Source: Pictodentalium vernedei (Eukaryota; Mollusca; Scaphopoda; Dentaliida; Dentaliidae). From it: a stretch of 64,000 nucleotides of DNA. This document shows positions 51,301 to 62,954 of this stretch, in pieces; within the stretch, counting starts at the first letter, position 1; the number at the start of each line of letters is the position of its first letter. Location of the stretch: positions 199,413,262-199,477,261 of the forward strand of contig CM062292.1 of assembly GCA_031216915.1 (NCBI GenBank), in the 5' to 3' direction. Below the pieces are notes generated by a model that searched no databases, had not been told where the DNA came from, and was given only the letters and a program-made list of their open reading frames with translations. A program made the translations under genes and the position numbers.

Positions 51301-54300
51301 TTCGTTTATATCCTATTCTAGGTTGTTCAAGGCCCTTTTCGTGTGATTCAGTGTTTGCACCACATTGGGCTCTCAGAGTAGCATTTGGCAAATCAAGGTT
51401 TAACGAAACAATTGAAGAAGGTAGATGAGTTGGGGGCATCTTTAAGCCGACTCTAGCCACCCCACACATTTTTTTCTGTTTTTTCGACAGATTAGTGTGG
51501 GATGGGTCAACCAAACGTTAAATGCTTTAATTGAGCATTACAAGCAAAAATTAAACGAGTTGAAATTTTAAGATCAGTTTGGCTGTATGCAACCACCTGG
51601 TGGACTCGAAAAAATAGACTTCAATAGCGCTTCGGCGCGTGCCTTGATCTGGGCTCGAAAAAACTTTAAAAATAAGTTGACAGATAAGACGATTTCGGCC
51701 TATGAGTCTTATATTTCGAAACTTCGCCCAGAGTCTGGAGTAAGGAACAATACAGGAGGGAGTAAGAACCTAGCATCTGTGTTGTCCCTTTACCACAACG
51801 CGAAAAGCAAAATAAGAAAAGATCAAGGCAAAGTATCTCTCCCTCTTATTTTCCTTCTACTTCTGCCTTCTATCAGAGTAAGCGTCTCAATTTTCGAACA
51901 TCTCCGGTCCATATTGTGACTGAAGATGCTCGCAAATTGAGTAACGCTGTCTCTCTCCGTCTTGTTCCTCTACCTCCTACTCCTCCTCCTCAACCTTCTT
52001 TCTCCGGTTCTCCTAGTTCTCTGACTAGAACTACTCCTGCTCCCTCTGCTGCTTCTCTTTCTGTTTCTTCTAAAGCTTCTGTTTCTGCTCCTTCTAGTAT
52101 GGTTCAGCCAGGTATATCGTACTCAGATAAAGTCAAATAACCGAGCCGCACCTCGGGCTGCTCAATTGATTCTGAACTCTCCCCGTTTCGGCATAAGAGC
52201 GGAGTTAACTTTGACAAAAAGAACTGGTGTTTGTAAATACATCCTTATGATTGGTAGTTCAAATTTAGGAAGTACTGATCGAGATCCCCACCCGGACATC
52301 CAGGTGGAGTGTTACCCCGGCGCCAAGTTCAATCATTTGCGCTCCATGTTTAAAGGACACAGGGGCAGTCCAGTCCCCCAAAAATATGCTGGCATGAATT
52401 CTCGAAGTGATAATACTGATCTCGTAGTTTAGCAGTTGCGCAATATGCTTAGCTATTTAAGGGTCAAGTTTAGATCAACACAAACATTTATTTCGCTGAA
52501 CTAAACTTTTCGCGAAAACTCGCTATGGATAAGAGGAAAACCTTGAGCATCATCAATGATTGTTCGGAAAGTGAAGGACGTTAACGTGATACCAAAAATT
52601 GATGAAGCGAAGTTTGATGTTGCTCACGATTTAATCCATTGAACCACGAGAACCGCCAATATTATGTACGATCACTGGTTGAACCACCTAAATTTAAACT
52701 AAGTAAAGGCAAAGGTAACAGCCGCCTAACAGATGTGGGATTAGGAACTAATGTGGTTAACCTGTCTGGCACCAATGACCTAACAGCCCAAGAGAAGTCT
52801 CTTTTAGATCACGGTTTAACATTTGTACCAGTACCAAAGCCTAAAACTTGTAACGAGATAGCGTATAGCGGTAATTTTCTTAGAAAAATGAAATTAGCAG
52901 ACCGCTTTAGAAACTCCAGCGGTCGGAAACTTCCTTTTACAGAATCATCTGGTTGGTCATCTCCAGATAGTGAAGTAGATCCCGAAATTATGGAGGGTAA
53001 CAAACGAATCCTCCAAAAGGTGTTCAGCATGAACATACCTTCCGATAAAGACAATTTAATAGCTGGTGAATGGAGAGCTCTCAAGAAACTTAAAAAAATA
53101 AGAAATTATTAATTAAGCCAGCCGACAAAGGTGGACCGGTAGTCGTTCTATCTCGGGATAATTATATAAAGAAAGCCATGTGGCAACACAGCAGTACTAA
53201 ACATTATAAGAAAATAGATTCACTTATTGGGCCTAGTAATGTCGCAAAATCCAATAAGATCTTAAAACTTCTCCTCAGCGAAGGTCACATTACCAAAAAA
53301 CAATTGAAATATTCAACAGCTAAGCTCAGTGCTCAAACAAGACAATTTTACATCCTACCAGAGATTCACAAGGACCGTTCTTTATGGTCGGATGACTTAA
53401 CTCCAATCGGGAGGCCAGTTGTATCAGATTATAACTCAGAATCTTATACGATCTCGGAACTAATTGATTATCATCTGAAACCTATAACAAATAGACATCC
53501 GCGTTATCTCCAAAATTTCTAGATTGAAATATCGAAGAATGCTTTCCTACTACATTGGATATCGACAATATGTATGTGAGCATTGATATTGGTAAAGGTG
53601 TTAAATCGATTAATATGCATTTGAAAAATATGCGGATGCAAAGCGTGCGGATGAACACATTTTGGATCTTTTAGAGCTGAGTTTAAAAGGTGGTGACTTT
53701 CAATTCAATGGAGAATATTTTTAGAAACAACGGGTTGTCCTATGGGCAAATGATTTAGTCCCAATTTTGCAAGCATTTTTGTAGCAGAATGGGAGAAAAA
53801 TGGCTTAAGCAAATGTGCAGAGCACCCTCTCGTATATCTCCGATATTTAGATGGCATTTTTATTATTTGGGAACATACAAAAGAAGCTTTTGGTGAACAG
53901 TTGGATATTTTAAACAATCATAATCCAAACATTAAATTAAAAGCTACTATCAGTGACAATTCCGTTGATTTTCTCGATGTGACCGTTTATAAGGCAAACA
54001 ATTCCAGGCATCCGGTCATTTAGATTATAAAGTATATTTCACATCAACTGATTCATATGAATTGTTGCACACAAAATGATTTCATCCTCAACATACATTT
54101 AAAGATATCACAGCTCATTCGTTTCTTCCGCAATTCAAGTGACAAGGTAAGTTCCGACAAGGCTTGTTCTATTCTATTTGGCGCCCTCAGGTGGAGGGGG
54201 TATGCGTTTTTTGTGTAGTCTGAAATCTCAAACTCTGAAAAAGCTCGAAAGTCCAGCAAAAATTACTAATTTCGAACCACTGAAAATTGAAGACAGCAGA

Positions 54301-55142
54301 CAGTTGCAGAATTGTAGTGGCGTGGTATTGAATTGCAAAAAGCCTCGTTGAAGATTGCATACTTTTATGCCTGATCAGAAAGAGGAATTTTGCTCCGAAC
54401 AAACGAAAAGCCTTTATCAGATCCGTAACTCCCTCCATTGTGATTCACCGAATATTATTTACCTTACCACTTGTAAACGCTTTTGGAAACAGTATGTTGG
54501 TCAAAATCCTTTCCAAGAATGTGCTACTAGACACAAACAGGATATAAGATATAATGCTGATGCCCCAGTAACAGAACATTTTAACCTCCCATGCCATTCT
54601 TTGGCCGATTTCGAAATCCATCATATTGAACAACCACCAATTAAAGACACATTAGATGAGACGGGTGAATTAAGAAAAAAACGTGAAGCTTTTTGGAACA
54701 ATACGCTTCAAACCCTCTGGCAATTTGGTATGAACATACCCGAGGGAGAATGCGAAAGGAGATCCATCATTCTTTCCACTTTAACATACAACAGAATGAA
54801 TATCGAATTCTTAAAAGATGAATTCAATTTAAACAATGGTGCTAAATTAAATGAACCTTTGAATCTTCGACCTGTCATCGCCTATAAGAAAATCAAAAGC
54901 TTGCGTAACATCCTTGTAAGGACTAAATGAGAGCCCATCAATGAATAACATCAATTATTGTCAGTCAGTTTAACCAGTTCCTAAGCTCATCAGTTAGTTT
55001 AAATCAATTTTATGTGTTTTTTTATCATATTTGAAACCCATCAGGGTTCAGTAAATGAAAACAATTTTTCGACGGCATTTTATAAGAAAGAACGTTTCAG
55101 CGGGAAATATCTGTGCCAGTGCGAATTTTTAACCTCAACATA
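51301..55142 (+). pseudogene. Penelope-like element, copy A (degenerate)
   Basis: It aligns to copy C throughout, beginning near 'gtttgcaccacattgggct' (51354). ORF1 survives in pieces at 51587-51919 and 51916-52140, then the SGNH block (ILMIGSSNLGSTD) at about 52220-52290. The slippery TTTAAAC plus TAA is kept at 52693-52702. ORF2 pieces run 52639-53112, 53178-53522 and 54355-54930, with RT blocks and the GIY-YIG block (FLTTCKRF..QYVGQ-type) but many stops and frameshifts. The 3' UTR is present up to about 55142, where copy B follows at once. Confidence 0.9.
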
Positions 55143-57310
55143 ACGCGAAGTTTGATGTTGCTCGGGATTTAATCCATTGGACCATGAGAACAGCCAAAAT
55201 TATGTACGACCACTGGTCGAACCGCCTAGATTTAAACTAAGTAAAGGCAAAGGTAACAACCGCCTAACAGATGTAGGATTAGGAACTAGTGTGGTTAGCC
55301 TGTCTGGCATCAATAACCTAACAACCCAAGAGAAGTCGCTTTTAGATCGCGTTTTAACTTTTGTACCAGCACCTAAGTCTAAAACTGGTAATCAAATAAA
55401 TATACCATCATATAACTGTAATTTTCTTAGGCAAATGAAATTAGCAGACTGCTTTAGAAACTCCAGCGGTCGGAAACTTCCTTTTGCATAATCGTCTGGT
55501 TGGTCACCTCCAGATAGTGAAGTAGATCCCGAAATTATTGAGACTAGCAAACGAATCATCCAAACGGTGTTCAGCATGAACATACTCTCCGATAAAGACA
55601 ATTTAACCGCTGGTGAACGGAGAGCCCTCACGAAACTCCGAAAAAATAAGAAATTAGTAATTAAACCAGCCGACAAAGGTGGGTCGGTAGTTGTTCTATC
55701 TCGGGATAATTATATAAAGGAATCTATGAGACAACTCAGCAATACTAAACATTATAAGAAAATTGATTCACTTATTTGGCCTAGTAATGTCGAAAAATTC
55801 AATACGATCTTAAAATTCCTCCTCGACGAAAATCACATTACCAAAAAACAATTGAAATATTTAACAGCTAAACTCAGTGCTCAAACAAGACAATTTTACA
55901 TCGTACCAAAGATCCACAAGGACCGTTCTTCATGGACGGATGACGTAACTCCACCCGGGAGGCGAATTGTATCAGATTGTAATTCGGAATCTTATGCGAT
56001 CTCGGAATTAATTGATTATCATCTGAAACCTATAGCAAATATACATCCGAGCTATCTTGTTAGAAATTTGAAACAATCATGATCCAAACATTAAATTAAA
56101 AGCTACTATCAGTGACAGTTCTGTTGATTTTCTCGATGTGACCGTGTATAAAGGCAAGTAGTTTCAGGCGTCCGGTCATTTAGATTATAAAGTATATTTT
56201 AAACCAACTGATTCACATCAATTGTTGCACACAAAATCATTTCATCCTCAACATACATTTAAAGGTATCATCAAGTCACAGCTCATTCGTTTCCAGCGCA
56301 ATTCAAGTGATAAGGTAAATTTCAATGAGGCTTGTTCTACTCTACTTGGCGCCCTCAGATCGAGAGGGTACTCGCTGCGCCTTTTGCGTAGCCTAAAATC
56401 CCAAACTCTGAAAAAGCTCGAAAGTCCAGCTGAAACTACTGATTTCGAACCACTGAAGATTGAACACAACAGACCGTTGCACAATGGTAGTGACGCGGTA
56501 TTTAATTGCAAAAAGCCTCGTTGTAGATTGCATACTTTTATGCCTGATCAGAAAGAGGAATTATCAGATCCGTAACCCCCTCCATTGTGATTCACCAAAT
56601 ATTATTTACCTTATCACATGTAAGCGCTGTCGGAAACAGTATGTTGGTCAAAGTCAAAATCCCTTCCGAGAACGAGCTACTAGACACAAACAGGATATAA
56701 ACCATAATGATGATGCCTCAGTAGCACAACATTTTAACCTTCCAGCCCATTCTTTGGACGATTTCGAAATCCATCCTATTGAACAACCACCAATTAAAGA
56801 CACATTAGAAGAAACGGATGAATTTAGAAAAAAACGTGAAGCTTTTTGGATCAATACGCTTCAAACCCTTTGGCCATTTGGTATGAACATATCAGAGGTA
56901 GAATGTGAAAGAAGGTCCATCATTTCTTTCACTTTAACATACAACAGAATGAATATCGAAATAGCAAAAATGTTAAAAGATGAATTCAATTTAACCAATT
57001 CTCAGTTAAATGAACCTTTGAATCTTCGACCTGTCATCGCCTATAAGAAAAACAAAACCTTGCGTAATATCCTTGTAAGGACTAAATTAGAGCCCATCAA
57101 TGAATAACATCAATTATTGGCAGTCAGTTTAACCAGTTCCCAAGCTCATCACTTAATTTAAATCCATTTTATGTATTTTTTGTCATGCTTGAAACCCACC
57201 AGGGTTCAGTAATGAAAACAATTTTTCGGCGGCATATCAAAAGAAAAAAATGTTTCAGTATGAAATGTCTGTGCCAGTGCGACTTTTTAACCTCAAATAC
57301 ACACAGGCGA
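55143..57310 (+). pseudogene. Penelope-like element, copy B (5'-truncated, degenerate)
   Basis: It starts within the ORF1 end at 'acgcgaagtttgatgttgctc', equivalent to about 59879 of copy C, and directly follows the 3' end of copy A, head to tail. The slippery site is at 55231-55237, followed by TAA. ORF2 segments are 55177-55491, 55567-56082 and 56222-57107. About 670 bp covering the catalytic RT palm (including the YLDD block) is deleted near 56070. The GIY-YIG segment (IIYLITCKRCRKQYVGQSQN) is open. The 3' UTR ends near 57305 with a short 'acacacag'. Confidence 0.9.
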
Positions 57311-57439
57311 GTGCCAGAGTTCATATATGCCCCAAAACAAAATAGGTTCTAATTTCAATCATGTGTATGTATTTCCTAAATAAAATTATTATTTATTTAT
57401 ATATTTATTTATTGATTATTATTTTTAATTTTTTATTAA

Positions 57440-57442
57440 TTT

Positions 57443-57485
<43 letters not shown>

Positions 57486-57488
57486 TTT
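57440..57488. repeat. (TTTA)n microsatellite
   Basis: Uninterrupted tttattta repeats. Confidence 0.9.
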
Positions 57489-58457
57489 GGTTGATTCATT
57501 TATTTAAATTATTATTTTTATTTCCAATTTTTCATACCTTTCACACAATGTAGAGGTTCAGAAGGTAAAACACGCAATTTCTACGTGGTGTAAAATATTT
57601 TCCGTCATAAACCTCCGTCGGGAGATATTCATTCCAACTGATAACATTCGTGAGGCATCATGATCTTTGGCGTTATTTTTTCATTTATTTCTTTAGTCTC
57701 AATATATTTTATCAAACCATTTTTTCATATTATTTTCACATACTTCTGAAGCCAGTAAAGCAAACCGCTCCCGATTGGTTTTACTTAAATCAAAGCCAAC
57801 CAATAGGGCTTCATGAGGTCAGTAAAGCAAACCATTCACTGACTGATTAAAATTCAATGGAAGCCAATCAATAGGGCTTCATCTAATTTGTTTGGACGAC
57901 ACAAACTGAGTTGTGAAAAACAAACTTGGGACATCTCAGATTGAAAAGAATTAATTAGATGAGTGACATTTGTCAGCTGGTTACCGAGTTTAAGTATGTA
58001 CTGAGCTGTGAAAAACACCCCCAGCCCACATATGGATATATACCATGCATGCCCTCCCAAAGTTGGATTCAGCGTAAACTGCCGGGTATTCTAACCGCGT
58101 GCATAACCCCCTCAGACTCCATTTTGGGCAATAGGAAAGCTAGGCCTGTGTGATCCAAGGGAAAAAAATAAGGTTAACCGGGTCGCAAGGGATTTGTAAA
58201 TCCCACATCGTCCCTGCGCGCTTTCGGCGCGCTAAAACCTTTCATTCATTCAAAGTTGGATTCATTTTCCTCAAAGTCTTTTTGAAAAAGCCAAACCAAG
58301 CGAAACGCGACGAGACAGACGGATTATTTTCTACCTTTGCTGAAGACTGCAACCAATCCAGGTATCTTCTTTAATAGGTAATATCTAATTTTCCATTTTT
58401 ATTTATTTCATCACTTTTATATTTTATTTATACTTAATTCAGCTACTTTCTTTAACA
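57489..58457. other. Region 5' of Penelope-like copy C
   Basis: It contains a ~78-bp direct repeat at 57747-57812 and 57825-57890 ('gtaaagcaaacc ... caatagggcttcat'). A strong GC stem lies at 58217-58233 (gcgcgctttcggcgcgc). Part may be the element's 5' leader, but the border is not visible. No gene supported. Confidence 0.5.
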
Positions 58458-59976
58458 ATGGCAAGAAAAGGGCAGAGGCATCAGAGGCAGAGAGTTGCCC
58501 AGTCCGGAATTGGCCAGGAACTATCGTTCCAGGCTTATTCTAGGCTGGTCAAGGCCTTGTTTCAGGTGCTTCAATGTTTGCACCACATTGGGCTATTAGA
58601 GCACCATTTGGCAAATCGGGATTTCCCGAAACAGCTGGAGAAGAAAGTAGATGAGTTAGGTGGCTTTCTAAAGCCAGCTCTTCCCACCCCACATATTTTT
58701 TCTGTTTTTCGACAGATTAGTGTGGGATGGGCCAATCAAACGTTAAATGCTTTAGTTGAGCATTATAAAATAAATTTAAACCAGTTGAAGTCTAAGATAA
58801 CATTGGCTATGCGACCACCTCCTGGACTCGAAAAAATAGACTTCAACAGCGCTTCGGCGCGTGCCTTGATCTGGGCTAAAAAGAACTTTAAAAATAAGTT
58901 GACAGATAAGACGATTTCGGCCTATGAGTCTTACATTTCGGAACTTCGCCCAGCGTCTGGATTAAGGAACAATACGGGAGGGAGCAAGCAAACTCCGGCC
59001 CGTGTTGTCCCTCTACCCCAACGCGAAAAGCAAAATAAGAAAAGATCAAGGCAAAGCACTTCTCCCTCTTCTTTTCCTTCTACTTCTTCTTTCTCTCAGA
59101 GTAAGCGCCTCAATTTGCAAACATCTCCGGTCCATATTGTGACTGAAGATGCTCGCAAATTGAGTAACGCTGTCTCGCCTCGTCTTGCTCCTCTACCTCC
59201 TACTCCTCCTCAGCCTTTCTTCTCTGGTTCTCCTAGTGCTCTTACTAGAACTCCTTCTCCTCCTTCTGTTTCTTCTCCTCCTTCTGTTTCTTCTCCTGCT
59301 TCTGTTTCCTCTCCTGCTTCTGTTTCTTCTCCCCCCTTCTCCTGCCTCTAGTGTGGTTCAACCAGGTATATCGTACTCAGAGAAAGTCAAATCACCGAGC
59401 CGCAACTCGGGCCGCTCATTTGATTCTAAATTCTCCCAGTTTCGGCATAAAAGCGGAGTTAATTTTGACAAAAGGAATTGGCGCCTCCCCGATGTTTGTA
59501 AAAACATCCTTATGATTGGAAGTTCAAATTTAGGACGCATTGATCGAAATCCCCATCCGGACATCCAGGTGGAGTGTTACCCCGGCGCCAAATTCAATCA
59601 TCTGCGCTCTATGTTTAAAGGGCACAGGGGCCAGTCCAGTCCCCAAAAAATATTATTAAATATTGGCGTGAATTCTCGAAACGATAATTCTGATCTCGTA
59701 GTTAAGCAGTTGCGGAATATGCTTAGCGATATCAGGGTCAAGTTTAGATCAGCAAAAATTTATTTCGCTGAACTAAACTTTTCGCAAAAACTCCCTCAGG
59801 CTGAGAGGAGAACCCTGAGCATCATCAACGAAACCATTCGGAAAGTGAAGGACGTTAACGTGATACCAAAAATTGAGGACGCGAAGTTTGATGTTGCTCA
59901 GGATTTAATCCATTGGACCACGAGAACCGCCAATATTATGTACGATCACTGGTTGAACCACCTAAATTTAAACTAA
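58458..59976 (+). CDS. Penelope-like element copy C, ORF1 with SGNH-like domain (one frameshift)
   Basis: The ATG at 58458 opens a 297-codon frame: a basic N-terminus, a helical region with GWANQTLNALVEHYKINLNQ, the block IDFNSASARALIWAKKNFKN, and a Ser/Pro-rich linker. In the linker a C6 tract (about 59330-59335) shifts the frame by one base. In copy A the corresponding linker reads through, so this is a local indel. The second part (to 59976) carries an SGNH-hydrolase-like domain: KNILMIGSSNLGRID (Ser block), CYPGAKFNHL (Gly block), ILLNIGVNSR (Asn block) and DVAQDLIHWT (Asp-x-x-His-like block). SGNH/esterase ORF1 domains are known from CR1/L2-type elements. The stop is directly after a slippery heptamer. 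Confidence 0.8.
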
Positions 59977-62285
59977 GTAAAGGCAAAGGTAACAGCCGCC
60001 TAACAGATGTGGGGTTAGGAACTAATGTGGTTAACCTGTCTGGCACCAATGACCTAACAACCCAAGAGAAATCTCTTTTAGATCGCGGTTTAACTTTTGT
60101 ACCAGCACCAAAGCCTAAAACTGATAACCAAACAAATTTACCATCATACAACTGTAATTTTCTTAGGCAAATGAAATTAGCAGACCGCTTTAGAAACTCC
60201 AGCGGTCGGAAACTTCCTTTTACAGAATCATCTGGTTGGTCATCTCCAGATAGTGAAGTAGATCCCGAAATTATGGAGGCTAGCAAACGAATCATCCAAA
60301 AGGTGTTCAGCATGAACATACTCTCCGATAAAGACAATTTAACAGCTGGTGAACGGAGAGCCCTCACGAAACTTCGAAAAAATAAGAAATTAGTAATTAA
60401 ACCAGCCGACAAAGGTGGGTCGGTAGTTGTTCTATCTCGGGATAATTATATAAAGGAAGCCATGAGACAACTCAGCAATACTAAACATTATAAGAAAATT
60501 GATTCACTTATTTGGCCTAGTAATGTCGAAAAATTCAATACGATCTTAAAATTCCTCCTCGACGAAAATCACATTACCAAAAAACAATTGAAATATTTAA
60601 CAGCTAAGCTCAGTGCTCAAACAAGACAATTTTATATCCTACCAAAGATCCACAAGGACCGTTCTTCATGGACGGATGACTTAACTCCACCCGGGAGGCC
60701 AATTGTATCAGATTGTAATTCGGAATCTTATGCGATCTCGGAATTAATTGATTATCATCTGAAACCTATAGCAAATAGACATCCGAGCTATCTAAAAAAA
60801 ACACAGGATTTCCTGTCAAAAATTTCGAAATTGAAAATATCGAAAAATGCAATTCTGGCTACTTTGGATATCGACAGTATGTATACGAACATTGATATTG
60901 ATAAAGGTGTTAAATCAGTTAAAAATGCATTTGAAAAATATCCGGATGCGAAACGCCCGGATGAACAAATTTTGGATCTTTTGGAGCTGAGCTTAAAAGG
61001 TAATGACTTTCAATTCAATGGAGAATATTTTCTACAAATAATGGGTTGTCCTATGGGTAAAAGATTCAGTCCTAATTTTGCAAGCATTTATGTAGCGGAA
61101 TGGGAGGAAAATGCCTTAAGCAAATGTGCAAAGCATCCTCTCGTATATCTCAGATATTTAGATGACATTTTTATTATTTGGGAACATTCAAAAGAAGATT
61201 TTGATGATTTTTTAGAAATTTTGAACAATCACGATCCAAATATTAAATTGAAAGCTACTATCAGTGAAAATTCTGTTGATTTTCTCGATGTGACCGTGTA
61301 TAAAGGCAAGCAATTTCAGGCGTCCGGTCATTTAGATTATAAAGTATATTTTAAACCAACTGATTCACATCAATTGTTGCACACAAAATCATTTCATCCT
61401 CAACATACATTTAAAGGTATCATCAAATCACAGCTCATTCGTTTCCACCGCAATTCAGGTGATAAGGTAAATTTCAATGAGGCTTGTTCTACTCTATTTG
61501 GCGCCCTCAGATCGAGAGGGTACTCGCTGCGCCTTTTGCGTAGCCTGAAATCCCAAACCCTGAAAAAGCTCGAAAGTCCAGCTGAAACTACTGATTTCGA
61601 ACCACTGAAGATTGAACACAACAGACCGTTGCAAAATGGTAGTGGCGCGGTATTTAATTGCAAAAAGCCTCGTTGTAGACTGCATACATTTATGCCTGAT
61701 CAGAAAGAGGAATTTTCCTCCGAACAAACGAAAAATCATTATCAGATCCGTAACCCCCTCCATTGTGATTCACCAAACATTATTTACCTTATCACTTGTA
61801 AGCGATGTCGGAAACAGTATGTTGGTCAAAGTCAAAATCCTTTCCGAGAACGTGCTACTAGACACAAACAGGATATAAAACATAATGCTGATGCCCCAGT
61901 AGCACAACATTTTAACCTTCCTGGCCATTCTTTGGACGATTTCGAAATCCACCCAATTGAACAACCACCAATTAAAGACACATTAGAAGAAACGGATGAA
62001 TTTAGAAAAAAACGTGAAGCTTTTTGGATCAATACGCTTCAAACCCTCTGGCCATTTGGTATGAACATATCAGAGGGCGAATGCGAAAGGAGGTCCATCA
62101 TTCCTTTCACTTTAACGTACAACAGAATGAATATCGAAATAGCAAAAATATTAAAAAATGAATTCAATTTTACCAATGCTAAATTAAATGAACCTTTGAA
62201 TCTTCGACCTGTCATCGCCTATAAGAAAAACAAAAGCTTGCGTAACATCCTTGTAAGGACTAAATTAGAGCCCATCAGTGAATAA
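59892..62285 (+). CDS. Penelope-like element copy C, ORF2: reverse transcriptase plus GIY-YIG endonuclease
   Basis: Open from after the TGA at 59889 to 62285, with no ATG until about 60171 (MKLADRF), so entry by frameshift from ORF1 is likely. The N-terminal PLE block is LVIKPADKGGSVVVLSRDNY. RT motifs are HKDRSSW..PGRPIVSDCNS, TLDIDSMYTNIDI, GCPMGKRFSPNFASIYVAEW, LRYLDDIFIIW (catalytic Asp pair, about 61145-61180) and DFLDVTVYKG. After a linker with CKKPRCRLH comes the GIY-YIG nuclease, NIIYLITCKRCRKQYVGQSQ, then RERATRHK and the catalytic-Glu region KDTLEETDEFRKKREAFWIN. RT plus C-terminal GIY-YIG defines canonical Penelope-like elements. Intact and potentially active. Confidence 0.95.
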   Translation, partial: CCSGFNPLDHENRQYYVRSLVEPPKFKLSKGKGNSRLTDVGLGTNVVNLSGTNDLTTQEKSLLDRGLTFVPAPKPKTDNQTNLPSYNCNFLRQMKLADRFRNSSGRKLPFTESSGWSSPDSEVDPEIMEASKRIIQKVFSMNILSDKDNLTAGERRALTKLRKNKKLVIKPADKGGSVVVLSRDNYIKEAMRQLSNTKHYKKIDSLIWPSNVEKFNTILKFLLDENHITKKQLKYLTAKLSAQTRQFYILPKIHKDRSSWTDDLTPPGRPIVSDCNSESYAISELIDYHLKPIANRHPSYLKKTQDFLSKISKLKISKNAILATLDIDSMYTNIDIDKGVKSVKNAFEKYPDAKRPDEQILDLLELSLKGNDFQFNGEYFLQIMGCPMGKRFSPNFASIYVAEWEENALSKCAKHPLVYLRYLDDIFIIWEHSKEDFDDFLEILNNHDPNIKLKATISENSVDFLDVTVYKGKQFQASGHLDYKVYFKPTDSHQLLHTKSFHPQHTFKGIIKSQLIRFHRNSGDKVNFNEACSTLFGALRSRGYSLRLLRSLKSQTLKKLESPAETTDFEPLKIEHNRPLQNGSGAVFNCKKPRCRLHTFMPDQKEEFSSEQTKNHYQIRNPLHCDSPNIIYLITCKRCRKQYVGQSQNPFRERATRHKQDIKHNADAPVAQHFNLPGHSLDDFEIHPIEQPPIKDTLEETDEFRKKREAFWINTLQTLWPFGMNISEGECERRSIIPFTLTYNRMNIEIAKILKNEFNFTNAKLNEPLNLRPVIAYKKNKSLRNILVRTKLEPISE
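59967..59976 (+). promoter_or_regulatory. Candidate -1 ribosomal frameshift site (U_UUA_AAC followed by UAA)
   Basis: In the ORF1 frame the last codons are CTA AAT TTA AAC TAA. TTTAAAC is in the exact X_XXY_YYZ register, and slipping back one base reads TTT AAA CTA AGT AAA, which is the ORF2 frame. A weak stem can form seven bases downstream (AGGC 59981-59984 with GCCT 59998-60001). The site is conserved at 52693-52699 and 55231-55237. Confidence 0.7.
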
Positions 62286-62473
62286 CATCAATTATTGCCA
62301 GTCAGTTTAACCAGTTCCTAAGCTCATCACTTAGTTTAAATCAATTTTATGTACTTTTTTGTCATGTTTGAAACCCATTAGGGTTCAGTAAATGAAAACA
62401 ATTTTTCGGCGGCATATTAAAAGAAAAAAACGTTTCAGTATGAAATGTCTGTGCCAGTGCGATTTTTTAACCT

Positions 62474-62476
<3 letters not shown>
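62286..62476 (+). other. Penelope-like element copy C 3' UTR
   Basis: Conserved among copies A, B and C ('cagtcagtttaaccagttcc', 'gaaaacaatttttcggcggcat', 'tctgtgccagtgcga.tttttaacctca'). Copy C then runs into a CA repeat. Confidence 0.8.

Positions 62477-62551
<75 letters not shown>
62477..62551. repeat. (CA)n microsatellite at the retroelement 3' end
   Basis: About 37 uninterrupted CA units. Copy B ends with a short 'acacaca', so the repeat probably grew from, or served as, the element's 3' tail. Confidence 0.95.
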
Positions 62552-62552
<1 letters not shown>

Positions 62553-62849
62553 TATTTTACAAATTATGTTTTTGGTAAGGTGTTAATGTGGAATTTTTAT
62601 TCCATATTCCACTTAGCACACGTATACGGAATGCTGTGACAACAATTAAGCAGTAAATACAGGCCTGCAGATTTTTTTTAATATTTAATTTAACATTGTC
62701 AGTGTGCTGGCTTTTCAAGTCATTCATTTCCTGACGATTTTGAAGACTTGAAAACTGGAATGCAGGAAATTAGAACTTTCCGAAAGAGCCCAAATCTACC
62801 TTTGGGTCTTCTTGCGACATTCTATTTTAACCAAAACGCAGTTTAAGAT

Positions 62850-62900
62850 TCCTTGTTGGAACAAGCTTCACGAATTCGTTCCAAAGAAGGGGTCATAAGC
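62850..62900. repeat. Fragment of a TTAA MITE palindrome
   Basis: 'ccttgttggaacaagcttcacgaattcgttccaaagaaggggtcataagcc' resembles the MITE centre; both ends are lost. Confidence 0.5.
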
Positions 62901-62954
62901 CACTTTATAAGGCAGCTGAACAGATTACTGTACTGTCGGACTCCCAAAAGAATA

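Noticed and set aside
54950..55030. Possible hammerhead ribozyme: reverse strand contains CTGATGAG in the Penelope-like 3' UTR
   Set aside because: The second conserved core block (GAAA) and the cleavage triplet are not in place, the match is on the antisense strand, and copies B and C lose the CTGATGA. A stem at 58217-58233 before copy C was also checked and lacks the hammerhead core.
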